A stretch of DNA of 13,260 nt from Hydnum rufescens UP504. Lineage: Eukaryota > Basidiomycota > Agaricomycetes > Cantharellales > Hydnaceae. The position numbers and the translations under genes are program-made. The notes beneath the pieces were generated by a model that worked only from the letters and a program-made list of their open reading frames with translations, was not told the origin of the DNA and ran no database searches. Below, in pieces: positions 1 through 6,830 of the stretch. How positions within the stretch are numbered: position 1 is the stretch's first letter; every line of letters starts with the position of its first letter. The stretch lies in the NCBI GenBank assembly GCA_014904985.1, contig MU129445.1, positions 1 through 13,260 on the forward strand, read 5' to 3'.

Positions 1-660
1 TGAATTAGGGAAGACAGCTATGTGTATATTACCTAATGAGGTATGGACTATACATTAGGTGAGTTATAAGTAATGAGGTGCTATGTAGGTAGTGATGGAT
101 GGGGGGCTTACCTCAGTGTCACCTGAATTAGGGAAGACAGCTGAGGGAAGCCCTGCAGCCTTGTCTGACATGTACCGGATTGGAAGCATGGCTGTGGTTC
201 ACATCTCAACACTTAGTATGCAGTGTGTCTACTAGTGGATAAATTAAAACATGTTGACCATTACCAGGAGGTGTCTAAGCAAGTCTAGGCATGTCTAAGC
301 AGGTAACTTGGGTCTGAGTCTAGTACAAATATTATGTAATTATTCCTAAATGGTATCCAGTTACATAATATGTGTATCCTATCTTAAAAAAATGCCAAAA
401 TGTGGAAATTAAATGAAGTACATCCAAAGAATATTTAGGCATCCAGCCCAATGGGGGCCCAGGACCAGGGGGGGTGCCTGGGATAGATGGACAGACCCCT
501 GGGGACCCTGATAAAGTGAACAAATCAGGCCCAGGGCCAATGGTTAATCCCTGAAACAATGAGGGCAGGAAGAACAGCTCCAGAACCCAAACCAGTCAGC
601 CATAATTGCATATCTAGTTAGGCCCTTTTGCCTTGCTTTTATTCAATCTAAGAGCAGGTT
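1..660. other. Non-coding repeat-rich flank
   Basis: I see no gene here. A 19-bp direct repeat beginning TGAATTAGGGAAGACAGCT occurs at 1-19 and again at 124-142. At 273-320 there are degenerate copies of GTCTAAGCA. A G/C-rich block with GGGGGCCC occurs near 453. Open frames are short, with no recognisable domain. The context suggests decayed mobile DNA. Confidence 0.5.
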
Positions 661-824
661 TTTAGGTGGGGGCCCCTGGGGCCCACTGGGTGATTTCACA
701 GCATGAGACAAGGGGCCCCATGGAGCCCCTAGGGGCCCCTGGGGGCCCCTCTCTGGGACTTAGAGATTCTCAGACCCCAGCAAGAAGTCACTGTCTTTCC
801 CAGTCTGACTTAGAGATTCTCAGA
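661..824. repeat. GGGGCCCC palindrome cluster and 18-bp direct repeat
   Basis: Between about 667 and 750 the sequence is dominated by overlapping palindromes of the form GGGGCCCC, including two adjacent decamers (AGGGGCCCCT, then GGGGGCCCCT) at 731-750. Just after it, the 18-mer starting GACTTAGAGATTCTCAGA occurs at 757 and again at 807. A related GGGGCCCC-containing tract occurs at 9241-9300, so this is probably a dispersed repeat. No function is evident. Confidence 0.55.
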
Positions 825-1006
825 CTTGCAGGACAGCAGGCCATACAGGCTTATTGGGGATAGTATGTTCCATTTATAATTATTTATTTATTATCACATA
901 TGCCTGGGTCAGCAGGGTTTCATTCAGCAGTCCCATTATTCTTGTTATTTATTTATTTAAATATCTGGTACTCAGTAGAAATCCAAAGAAAAAAAACTAC
1001 TTAGTA
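825..1006. other. AT-rich intergenic stretch
   Basis: This is an AT-rich stretch with runs of TTATTTATTT and a short poly-A tract before the first B-type hairpin. No gene or other element is recognised. Confidence 0.4.
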
Positions 1007-1197
1007 GCACCACACACCTGCTCTAGTGGGTGTGTGGTACTGTCCATAGAAATAAAAGAACAAAAAAATTAAAATTAAAACTATCTAGTAGCACCACACA
1101 CCTGCTTGGGTGGGTGTGGTACTGGGGGTGTGGCTTGGCACTTCACCATTGGGTGTGGGTTGCAGGTTGCCATTGGGGTGGGTCATTGTTTTGGATC
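1007..1197 (-). repeat. Terminal array unit with two B hairpins
   Basis: This is the farthest exon-like segment, beginning after a TTCTAG acceptor at 1198-1199. It holds two B hairpins (about 1087-1123 and 1007-1040) separated by an AT-rich spacer. No convincing donor follows, so it may be the last exon. The first hairpin of this segment is imperfect. Confidence 0.4.
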
Positions 1198-1238
1198 CTA
1201 GAATTATAGTGTATATTAGTAAAAAAATTTGAAGTAAT

Positions 1239-1272
1239 GCAAAAGGAGCTGCTTGTGCTGCTCCTTTTGTGC
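1239..1272. repeat. A hairpin next to the LTR junction
   Basis: The arms GCAAAAGGAGC and GCTCCTTTTGTGC surround a 10-nt loop. It lies immediately beside the end of the inserted LTR. The same segment in the neighbouring unit (2882-2915) is uninterrupted, which gives a paralogous empty site for the insertion. Confidence 0.65.
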
Positions 1273-1274
1273 GG

Positions 1275-2654
1275 TGTAAGCAGGATGGTTATAAACCAAT
1301 CCAACTACTGTCCATGAGGTTGAGCCAGGGATGAAGGAGGGAATCACAGAACTAATCCAGATGTTCAGGTCCAAGTGGGGGAATGTCTTTTGAACAGGGG
1401 AAATTGCAGTGAGCCAACAAAGCCCAAGCAATTAAGTGAGAATGTGTGTTTCAGTCAGATTACCACACCCTAGGAATCTCTTCTTGAGACCTTAGTCAAA
1501 GTGTAGTTAGAATTTTCTTTTTGTAGTGAGAAATCACCCAGGGACCAGCAGCTGTTCAAGAAGCTTCAAACTGGAGGGAGGGGGAGAACTACTGAATTTG
1601 TGTGCTAGCTACACCTAATATACAATCCAGACTTCGACTCAATAGAAAGTGAAAAGGTGGACCTAAGGGACACACAGAGAAAAAGAAATGAAGTTAAAAT
1701 ATTCAAAACTGATGGAGATATTCCAATTTCAAGATAACAGGGGAGATTGACACATTACATGCTATTCCTCCTTCAAACCTGGACAAGTTCCCTTAAGGAA
1801 AAGTGGAATAGGTTTCCCTGAGGGTCTTCTCCATCAGACATAAAAGGGCTGGAAGTAATTTGCTATTTTGAATGGTGGAGCAAAGGGGGAGTCATGGGGA
1901 GGGAGTTGTCTTGTGAAAAATGCAGTTCATGTCTGCTAGTTTTTCCCTTGGTACTGTTTGATGCGAATTTTCAACAGCTTTCAGGGAGTGGTACTCATGA
2001 ATGAATCCAATAAGAATTGGCTTCAAAAATCAAGAGATACTCCTTCAGAGTATGAATCATGGAAAGATATTGTTACAGGGACCGCATTTTTGATTCGTTT
2101 GTTTCATGTTTGGTACCGTTCGATAGGTACAATTCGTATCTTTTTGGGCGCAGTTGTTTCGAGTCGATCCGATCCAAAATGACGGAGAAATTCGAAAAAT
2201 ACTCCTTTAGAGTAGTGCAACCCCCATCTGGATCATGTGATGGATCCATGAGTCCAGAATTGGAACTAGGCCCAGTCCATGTCATTACATAATCACAATT
2301 CATTGCCCTTAAGGCAGTAGGATGGCTTGGAAGAACAGACAAGCCATACTGTCTTGAGGAAGAATGGCAAGTTGAATTGCCTTGTCCAAAGAAAATGGAC
2401 TTGATGAAGGGCATAAACTGCCCCTTTTTGATAAGGACTGTTGAAGTCTGACAGATAGTCAATAAATTGACTGGTGGACATGGTAAAGGAATGGGGTGAT
2501 ATTATGAGTTGGAAAGGGGTGGGAATCCAATTGATTTCTTGAATAAGCAAATGACAATAAATTTAAATGAGTGCAGTGACATATAATTGATTTGTTTGTT
2601 AGGGAAATGGCCTTGGATGAGGATTCTATGGTGTAGGGATTTATCCCTCCAACA
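1275..2654 (-). mobile_element. Solo LTR, left copy (inserted in an array intron)
   Basis: This 1380-bp element on the minus strand starts TGTTGGAGGG and ends CTGCTTACA, so it has TG...CA termini. It is homologous along its length to 6106-7486 in the opposite orientation. It is flanked by CTGC (2655-2658) and CCGC (1271-1274) on the minus strand, an imperfect 4-bp target duplication; ACTGC/ACCGC would fit a 5-bp one. Removing the element and one duplication leaves an intron of about 104 nt, matching its siblings. No pol or gag lies inside, so it is a solo LTR or similar. A 129-codon open frame (2073-2462) is shared with the other copy, but I do not regard it as a proven gene. This copy is poorer in CpG than its partner. 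Confidence 0.65.
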
Positions 2655-2685
2655 GCAGTCATACTTATAGAGGGCAAATACTTAC

Positions 2686-2841
2686 TTTAAGAATTATCAT
2701 ACCCACCAAAGTGGGTGTGGGGTTCATCTGGGGCTTCTATGGCCTTGTGTTGTGTTCTGTCATTTGTGGGGGGATGGGTTGCCACTGTTGCATATTTATT
2801 CAGTGGGGTTGTGAGTCTTGATTGAGGGTTTAGAAGAATAC
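2686..2841 (-). repeat. Array exon-like segment 10 with B hairpin
   Basis: The segment follows an ATCATAG acceptor (2842-2843) and ends before GTAAGT (2680-2685). The B hairpin at 2698-2719 has arms ACCCAC/GTGGGT around CAAA. The following intron (2685 down to 1198) contains the left LTR. Confidence 0.45.
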
Positions 2842-3058
2842 CTATGATAATAAGTAATAAGTTAGTAAAAAAGAAAAACCACACAAAAGGAGCAGCACAT
2901 GCTGCTCCTTTTGTGCAGTCATACTTAAACAGTAAATACTTACATTAAAAATTATTATCACACCTGCTGAAGTGGGTGTGGGGTTCATCTGGGGCTTCTG
3001 TGGCCTTGTGTGTTCTGTCATTTGCAGGACTTGTTTGGGGGTGGGGGTAGATCAAAAC
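2842..3058 (-). repeat. Array unit 9 (exon 3058-2944, intron 2943-2842)
   Basis: The exon carries a B hairpin at 2959-2980. The donor is GTAAGT, the branch point TACTAAC and the acceptor CATAG. The intron is 102 nt and contains an A hairpin with perfect 16-bp arms and a 2-nt loop (2882-2915). The sequence just before that hairpin (GACTGC, minus strand) is the empty-site counterpart of the LTR insertion in the next unit. Confidence 0.55.
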
Positions 3059-3368
3059 CTAGGATAAGGAATACTATGTTAGTAAAAAAAACAAAAAGAA
3101 AAGCTACACCAAAGGAGCAGCATATGCTACTCCTTTGGTGCAATTGTATTTAGTTACCTTAAAATTACCACACCCACTGAAGCAGGTGTGGTTTGTCTTG
3201 GGCTCCGTGGTCTTGTGTTGTGTGTTACCATTCCCAGGATTTGTCTGGTGGGTGTCCCTTGGCTGGTTGTCATTGGCAGGCTTTGTTTGGCATTGGTTTT
3301 GGCAGTTTGGCAGGTCACATTGTTATTTCTGGGGGGGGGGTTCATGTGGTGGGTGGTGAGGTGATAGC
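3059..3368 (-). repeat. Array unit 8 (exon 3368-3158, intron 3157-3059)
   Basis: This unit has the longest exon-like segment (211 nt), with a B hairpin at 3167-3192. The donor is GTAACT, the branch point TACTAAC and the acceptor CCTAG. The 99-nt intron holds an A hairpin at 3107-3140 whose stem has one C/A mismatch, intermediate between the GAGCAGC and GAGTAGC versions seen elsewhere. Confidence 0.55.
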
Positions 3369-3603
3369 CTAGAATAAATAAATCATGTATTAGTTAAAAA
3401 ATTAAAATGAACACAAAAAGAGCAGCTTTTGCTGCTCTTTTTGTGCTGTTGGGGGTGCATTACATACTGAGTATAGAACCACACACCCACAGTAGTGGGT
3501 GTGTGGTTCGTCTCTTTGTGTGGCATCATTGTTCATGGATCCCCTTTGTGGGCATTATGGTTCTGGGGGGACTTGTTTTGCAGGGCTTCATTTGTGGCAA
3601 TAC
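3369..3603 (-). repeat. Array unit 7 (exon 3603-3468, intron 3467-3369)
   Basis: The B hairpin at 3476-3509 has perfect 15-bp arms and an AGTA loop on the plus strand. The donor is GTATGT, the branch point AACTAAT and the acceptor TTCTAG. The A hairpin at 3412-3445 has perfect 15-bp arms and a TTTT loop. The most plausible frame of the exon has one TGA. Confidence 0.6.
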
Positions 3604-3818
3604 CTAGAATAAGCAATTATTAGTTAAAAAATTAAAAGCAATGCAAAAAGAGCAGCGAAAGCTGCTCTTTTTGCATTGTCAGGGGTACATTACATACCAA
3701 GTATAGAACCACACACCTGCTACTGTGGGTGTGTGGTTCTCTTCATGCTGCGTCATTGTTTGTGGGGGTGTTGTCATTCTTGGGGGCTTGTTTTGGGGGT
3801 CTTCATTTGTGGCAATAT
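3604..3818 (-). repeat. Array unit 6 (exon 3818-3698, intron 3697-3604)
   Basis: The B hairpin is at 3706-3739 and the A hairpin at 3641-3676 (16-bp arms, GAAA loop on the plus strand). The donor is GTATGT, the branch point AACTAAT about 16 nt from the TTCTAG acceptor. The intron is 94 nt, or about 58 nt without the hairpin. The 121-nt exon has one frame open throughout, unlike most of its siblings. Confidence 0.6.
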
Positions 3819-4035
3819 CTAGAATAAAAAATTATTAGTTTAAAAATTAACAGCGATGCAAAAAGAGCAGCTTTCACTGCTCTTTCTGCATTGTCAGGGG
3901 TATATTATATACCTTGTATAGAACCACACACCCACTGCTGCGGGTGTGTGGTTCTCTTTGTGCTGCATTGTCGGTTGCAGGGGTGTTTTTGTTCTGTCGA
4001 GGGATTGTTTCACAGCTCTTCATTTGTGATGATAT
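3819..4035 (-). repeat. Array unit 5 (exon 4035-3913, intron 3912-3819)
   Basis: The B hairpin is at 3921-3954 and the A hairpin at 3856-3891 with loop CTTTCA. The donor is GTATAT, the branch point AACTAAT and the acceptor TTCTAG. The intron is 94 nt. The exon is 123 nt, a length change that breaks the frame seen in unit 6. Confidence 0.55.
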
Positions 4036-4243
4036 CTAGAATAAAAAATCATTAGGTAAAAAAATTAAAAGTGACACAAGAAGAGCAGCTTTTGCTGCTC
4101 TTTTTGTGTCATTGGGGGGTGCGTTACATGCCTTGTATAGATAGAACCACACACCCACAGTAGCAGGTGTGTGGTTCATCTCTTCATTTGTGGGTCTCCT
4201 TTGTGGGCAGGCTTGCTGCTTGGGTCTTCATTTATGGAAATAC
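4036..4243 (-). repeat. Array unit 4 (exon 4243-4132, intron 4131-4036)
   Basis: The B hairpin is at 4144-4177 and the A hairpin at 4073-4110 (TTTT loop). The donor position reads GCATGT after AAG, a GC-type donor or a decayed GT. The acceptor is TTCTAG with CCTAAT upstream. The intron is 96 nt. Confidence 0.55.
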
Positions 4244-4468
4244 CTAGAATAAAATATGATTAGTTACAAAGTTAAAAGTGATGCAAAAAGAGCAGTGAAA
4301 GCTGCTCTTCTTGTACTGCTGGGTACACATACCTTGAATATAGAACCAGACACCCACCATGGTGGGTGTCTGGTGTGCATTGGTTTATCATTCAGTGTCA
4401 TTTTTGTTGGGTGTTCACTTGGCATGGTTTTGGTTGGTGCTTGTGCCAGTGTTAGTTTAAATCATGAC
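4244..4468 (-). repeat. Array unit 3 (exon 4468-4333, intron 4332-4244)
   Basis: The B hairpin at 4345-4374 is perfect, with arms ACCAGACACCCACC; both arms carry the same paired change relative to the consensus. The donor is GTATGT, the branch point AACTAAT and the acceptor TTCTAG. The A hairpin at 4281-4316 has loop TGAAAG. The intron is 89 nt. Stops occur in all frames of the exon. Confidence 0.55.
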
Positions 4469-4666
4469 CTAGAATATGGAGGATATGTTAGTTAAAGTTA
4501 GATATTTGAAGCAGCACAAAAAGAGCAGCTTTTGCTGCTCTTTTTGCAAGGCTGCATCTATTAGGGGGGAGGATATTCACCTTAAATAGTACCACACCTG
4601 CCACAGTGGGTGTGGTTCCTGGGCCCACTCATTGGGCAGCCTGTCATTTGTTGTTTTGGTTTTGAT
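4469..4666 (-). repeat. Array unit 2 (exon 4666-4581, intron 4580-4469)
   Basis: The 86-nt exon follows a CTCCAG acceptor and carries a B hairpin at 4591-4616. Spliced to the first exon, its frame stays open until a TAA at its last codons, giving a possible product of about 93 residues. The donor is GTGAAT, the branch point AACTAAC and the acceptor TTCTAG. The A hairpin is at 4514-4547. Confidence 0.5.
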
Positions 4667-4769
4667 CTGGAGGAATAGAGGCTATGTTAGTATAGAAATT
4701 CACAGCAGCACAAAAAGAGTAGCTTGTGCTACTCTTTTGTGCTATTGTATTTACTGAGACAAAACTTAC
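4667..4769 (-). other. First array intron with A hairpin
   Basis: This 103-nt intron-like segment has donor GTAAGT, branch point TACTAAC and acceptor CTCCAG, all matching fungal consensus well. It contains an A hairpin (4708-4742) in which GAGTAGC pairs with GCTACTC, a paired replacement of the usual GAGCAGC/GCTGCTC. Its mirror image on the right side is 5615-5719. Confidence 0.6.
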
Positions 4770-4966
4770 CTTATGACCACACCTGCATCAGTGGGTGTGT
4801 GGTTGTGTGGTTGTGGTTGTGTGCTGCTGCTGTTGTGTTGTGGTTGTGCAGTCACTTGCTGGGTGTGGCTGCATAGAGTTGCAAAATTCAATGCTGGCAA
4901 TTGCTGATACTCAAGAAATGCCCAAGTGCTGGTGCTGCAAGCACAGTACACAATAGTACCAAGCAT
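4770..4966 (-). CDS. 5' exon heading the array, short ORF
   Basis: I do not recognise this gene. An ATG at 4964-4966 opens a frame of 65 codons that reaches the GTAAGT donor. The peptide begins MLGTIVYCACST, then becomes rich in Gln, His, Pro and Ser, the last part encoded by CAACCACA-type repeats and the B hairpin. Spliced to the next exon-like segment it would give about 93 residues. The mirror copy at 5435 begins with nearly the same peptide, but the two frames diverge after about 25 residues. The conserved ATG may matter because it lies 171 nt from a symmetric TATA box on each side. It could equally be a decayed or non-coding leader exon. Confidence 0.35.
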
Positions 4967-5515
4967 GTGTATTTAAAATAAATACTATATAATAAATATT
5001 TGTCCAGGAAAACCTGAAGAAGATGATGATAATGAGTCAGAGCTCAATAAGGCATGAGATGGGTAATTACAGAGTGGATTGGGCCACTTCTACACATCAG
5101 AATTAGCCCAAATTTAAATGTAGTAGTGTTATATATACACTCTACATGGGTGATTAATTATCTTGGATGATTCTTGCATTTTTCAATTTTTCACGGAATT
5201 GAAGGTGTGAAAAATTGAAAAATGTGAGAATCGTCCAAGATAATTAATCACCCATGTAGAGTGTATATATAACACTACTATATTTAAATTTGGGCTAATT
5301 CTGATGTGTAGAAGTGGCCCAATCCACTCTGGAATTACCCATCTCATGCCTTATTGAGCTCTGACTCATTATCATCATCTTCTTCAGGTTTTCCTGGACA
5401 AATATTTATTATATAGTATTTATTTTAAATACACATGCTTGGTACTATTGTGTACTGTGCTTGCAGCACCAGTGCTTGGGCATTTCTTGAGTATCGGCAA
5501 TTGCCGGGGGTTGAA
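4890..5515. repeat. Near-perfect palindrome centred at about 5200
   Basis: The left arm ends at 5194, the right arm starts at 5207, and the spacer is 12 nt. From the spacer out to the two mirrored ATGs (4966 and 5435) the arms align with no indels and, by my count, five differences in about 230 bases. Weaker homology continues outwards to about 4667 and 5719. The innermost stem, GTGAAAAATTGAAAAAT and its complement, would extrude as a long hairpin. Confidence 0.85.
5128..5273. promoter_or_regulatory. Symmetric bidirectional TATA promoter
   Basis: TATATATAAC occurs on the minus strand at 5137-5128 and on the plus strand at 5264-5273. Each lies 171 nt upstream of its own ATG, at 4966 (minus) and 5435 (plus). 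This symmetry follows from the palindrome and suggests divergent transcription of two mirror-image genes. Promoter activity is inferred. Confidence 0.45.
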
Positions 5516-5743
5516 TCTGCATCTTGCTTCCTATCTCAGCAACCACAACAAGCAACTGCCCAAAAAGGCAACTGCATGACCATGCACCCACCACTGTGGG
5601 TGTGTGGTCACAAGGTGAGTGTTTTTTCTAGTAGATACAATGGCACAAAAAGAGCAGCAAAAGCTGCTCTTTTTGCACTGCTTTGGAACATTTTACTAAT
5701 GTCTCTTTATTTATTTTAGATTGAGGTCTTGTCCAACACATGA
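5435..5743 (+). pseudogene. Mirror-image copy of the array head, truncated
   Basis: Exon 1 (5435-5614, 60 codons) starts MLGTIVYCACSTSAWAFLEY and includes a B hairpin at 5577-5609. The donor GTGAGT at 5615 is followed by an A hairpin (5643-5678), a TACTAAT branch point and a TTATTTTAG acceptor at 5719, giving an intron of 105 nt. Exon 2 gives only seven more codons before a TGA at 5741. Only one exon/intron unit exists on this side, against about ten on the left, so this arm was truncated or the other expanded after the inverted duplication. Function unknown. Confidence 0.4.
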
Positions 5744-6009
5744 TGAGAGCCCAAACAGCCATGCGACATATGGAAACACGATGCAGCAATGCAACATCTG
5801 GCAATGTGACATAGAAACATGATGCACAACAGTGTGACATGCAACATGCCAAACAAAGACATGCCAAACAAAGATGCAACACACAGTGTGGAAGATAAAA
5901 ACATCCAGTATCAGAAAATGCGAATATCTATTGATCCCAGCCTATGGAATGATCATGTGACCTATTACAAAATTAATTACAGCTATGCATAAAAACAGAG
6001 TTCATTCAA
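5744..6009. other. Intergenic stretch with short degenerate repeats
   Basis: Between 5750 and 5885 there are many short interleaved motifs (ATGCAAC, GTGACAT, ACGATGC), including a direct repeat of ATGCCAAACAAAGA near 5846 and 5861. No gene is evident. A retroelement LTR that continues after 7487 may start somewhere near 5887 (TGTGGAAGAT), but I cannot fix its edge. Confidence 0.35.
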
Positions 6010-6105
6010 TTACTCCATCAGTTTTGATCAGAGAGGTACACCCATATAACTCTTGGAAAGCCACGATTCACACCCTTTGAATGGTACCAAACACAAGTTG
6101 AATGG
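6010..6105 (+). repeat. Partial copy of the CTCCRTCAGTTTTGATC repeat
   Basis: CTCCATCAGTTTTGATC at 6013 and ATGGTACCAAACACAAG near 6080 match the repeat seen inside the LTR at 6546-6690. The copy is cut at 6105 by the right solo LTR and resumes at 7487, reconstituting AACGGATCAGAACTGC like the uninterrupted copy near 6660. Confidence 0.5.
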
Positions 6106-6545
6106 TGTTGGAGGGATAAATCCCTACACCATAGAATCCTCATCCTTGGCCCATTTTCCCTATGAATGAATCAATTATATGTCACCGTGCTCATTTAATT
6201 ATATCGCCATTCATTTATTCATGAAATCAATTGGATTCCTACCCTTTCCAATCCATAATATCGCCTCATTCCTTTACCATGTCCACCAGTCAATTTATTG
6301 ACTATCTGTTGGACTTCAACAGTCCTCATCAAAAAGGGGCAGTTTATGCCCTACTTCAAGTCCATTTTCTTTGGACAAGGCAATTCAACTTGCCATCTTT
6401 CTTCAAGACTGGGTGACTTGCCTGCTCTTCCAAGTCATCCTACTGCCTTAAGGGTGACAGATTATGATTATGTAACGACGCGGACCGGGCCTAGTTCCAA
6501 TTCTGGACTTGCGGATTCATCACATGATCCAGATAGGGGCTGCAC

Positions 6546-6690
6546 TACTCTGAAGGAGTATTTTTCGAATTTCTCCGTCAGTTTTGATCGGATCGACTCG
6601 AAACGACGGCGCACAGAAAGATACGAATCGTACCTATCCAACAGTACCAAACACGAAACTAACGGATCAAAAATGCGGTCCCTGTAACAA
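6546..6690 (+). repeat. Internal LTR repeat, copy 1
   Basis: The repeat starts with ACTCTGAAGGAGTATTTTTC and includes TCTCCGTCAGTTTTGATC, GGATCGACTCGAAACGAC and a GTACCAAACACG segment. It is nearly identical over its first 55-60 bases to the copy at 6708. Confidence 0.6.
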
Positions 6691-6707
6691 TATCTTGCCA
6701 TGATTCA

Positions 6708-6830
6708 TACTCTGAAGGAGTATTTTTCGAATTTCTCCATCAGTTTTGATCGGATCGACTCGAAACGACCATGCCCTGAAAGCTGTTAAATATGCACATC
6801 GAACGGTACCAAGGGAAAAACGAGCGGACG
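6708..6830 (+). repeat. Internal LTR repeat, copy 2
   Basis: This is a second copy of the same motif, 162 bp downstream, continuing into CCCTGAAAGCTGTTAAA and ATCGAACGGTACCAAGG. The matching segment of the left LTR (about 1965-2055) is much diverged over the first half, suggesting exchange or faster decay there. Confidence 0.55.

Larger units (their letters stand above)
1007..4966 (-). repeat. Tandem exon/intron-like array with two hairpin types
   Basis: Read on the minus strand, this region repeats a module of about 200-300 bp. The order is an exon-like segment ending in a B hairpin (arms such as GAACCACACACCCAC), a 5' splice-site-like GTATGT or GTAAGT 5-12 nt later, an A hairpin (arms such as CACAAAAAGAGCAGC), a branch-point-like TACTAAC or AACTAAT, and a TTCTAG or CCTAG acceptor. 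Intron-like spans are 103, 112, 89, 96, 94, 94, 99, 99 and 102 nt, plus one enlarged by an LTR insertion. Exon-like spans are 86-211 nt and do not keep one open frame: several have stops, so the transcript may be non-coding or a decayed repeat gene. The splice motifs are conserved while the exon bodies diverge, which argues against an ordinary satellite. Splicing itself is inferred, not shown. Confidence 0.6.

Noticed and set aside
3412..3509. microRNA precursors
   Set aside because: The stems are only about 15-16 bp with 2-10-nt loops, too short for usual precursors. The long central palindrome is a better small-RNA source.
3412..4547. Rho-independent transcription terminators (hairpin followed by T-run)
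   Set aside because: The A hairpins have A-runs and T-runs symmetrically on both sides because the runs are part of the stem. The surroundings are eukaryotic with intron signals.
2880..4750. CRISPR array
   Set aside because: The repeats are inside long, related units, the intervals are homologous to each other rather than unique spacers, and the context is eukaryotic.
2880..4750. Mitochondrial double-hairpin elements or GC clusters
   Set aside because: The hairpins superficially resemble these, but the window has a spliceosomal intron, retroelement remains and CpG decay, which point to nuclear DNA.
2073..6687. A 129-residue protein conserved between 2073-2462 (minus) and 6298-6687 (plus)
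   Set aside because: The similarity follows the LTR homology over its whole length, and the differences are mostly CpG transitions without regard to codon position. No domain is recognisable. Conservation of the frame is probably incidental.
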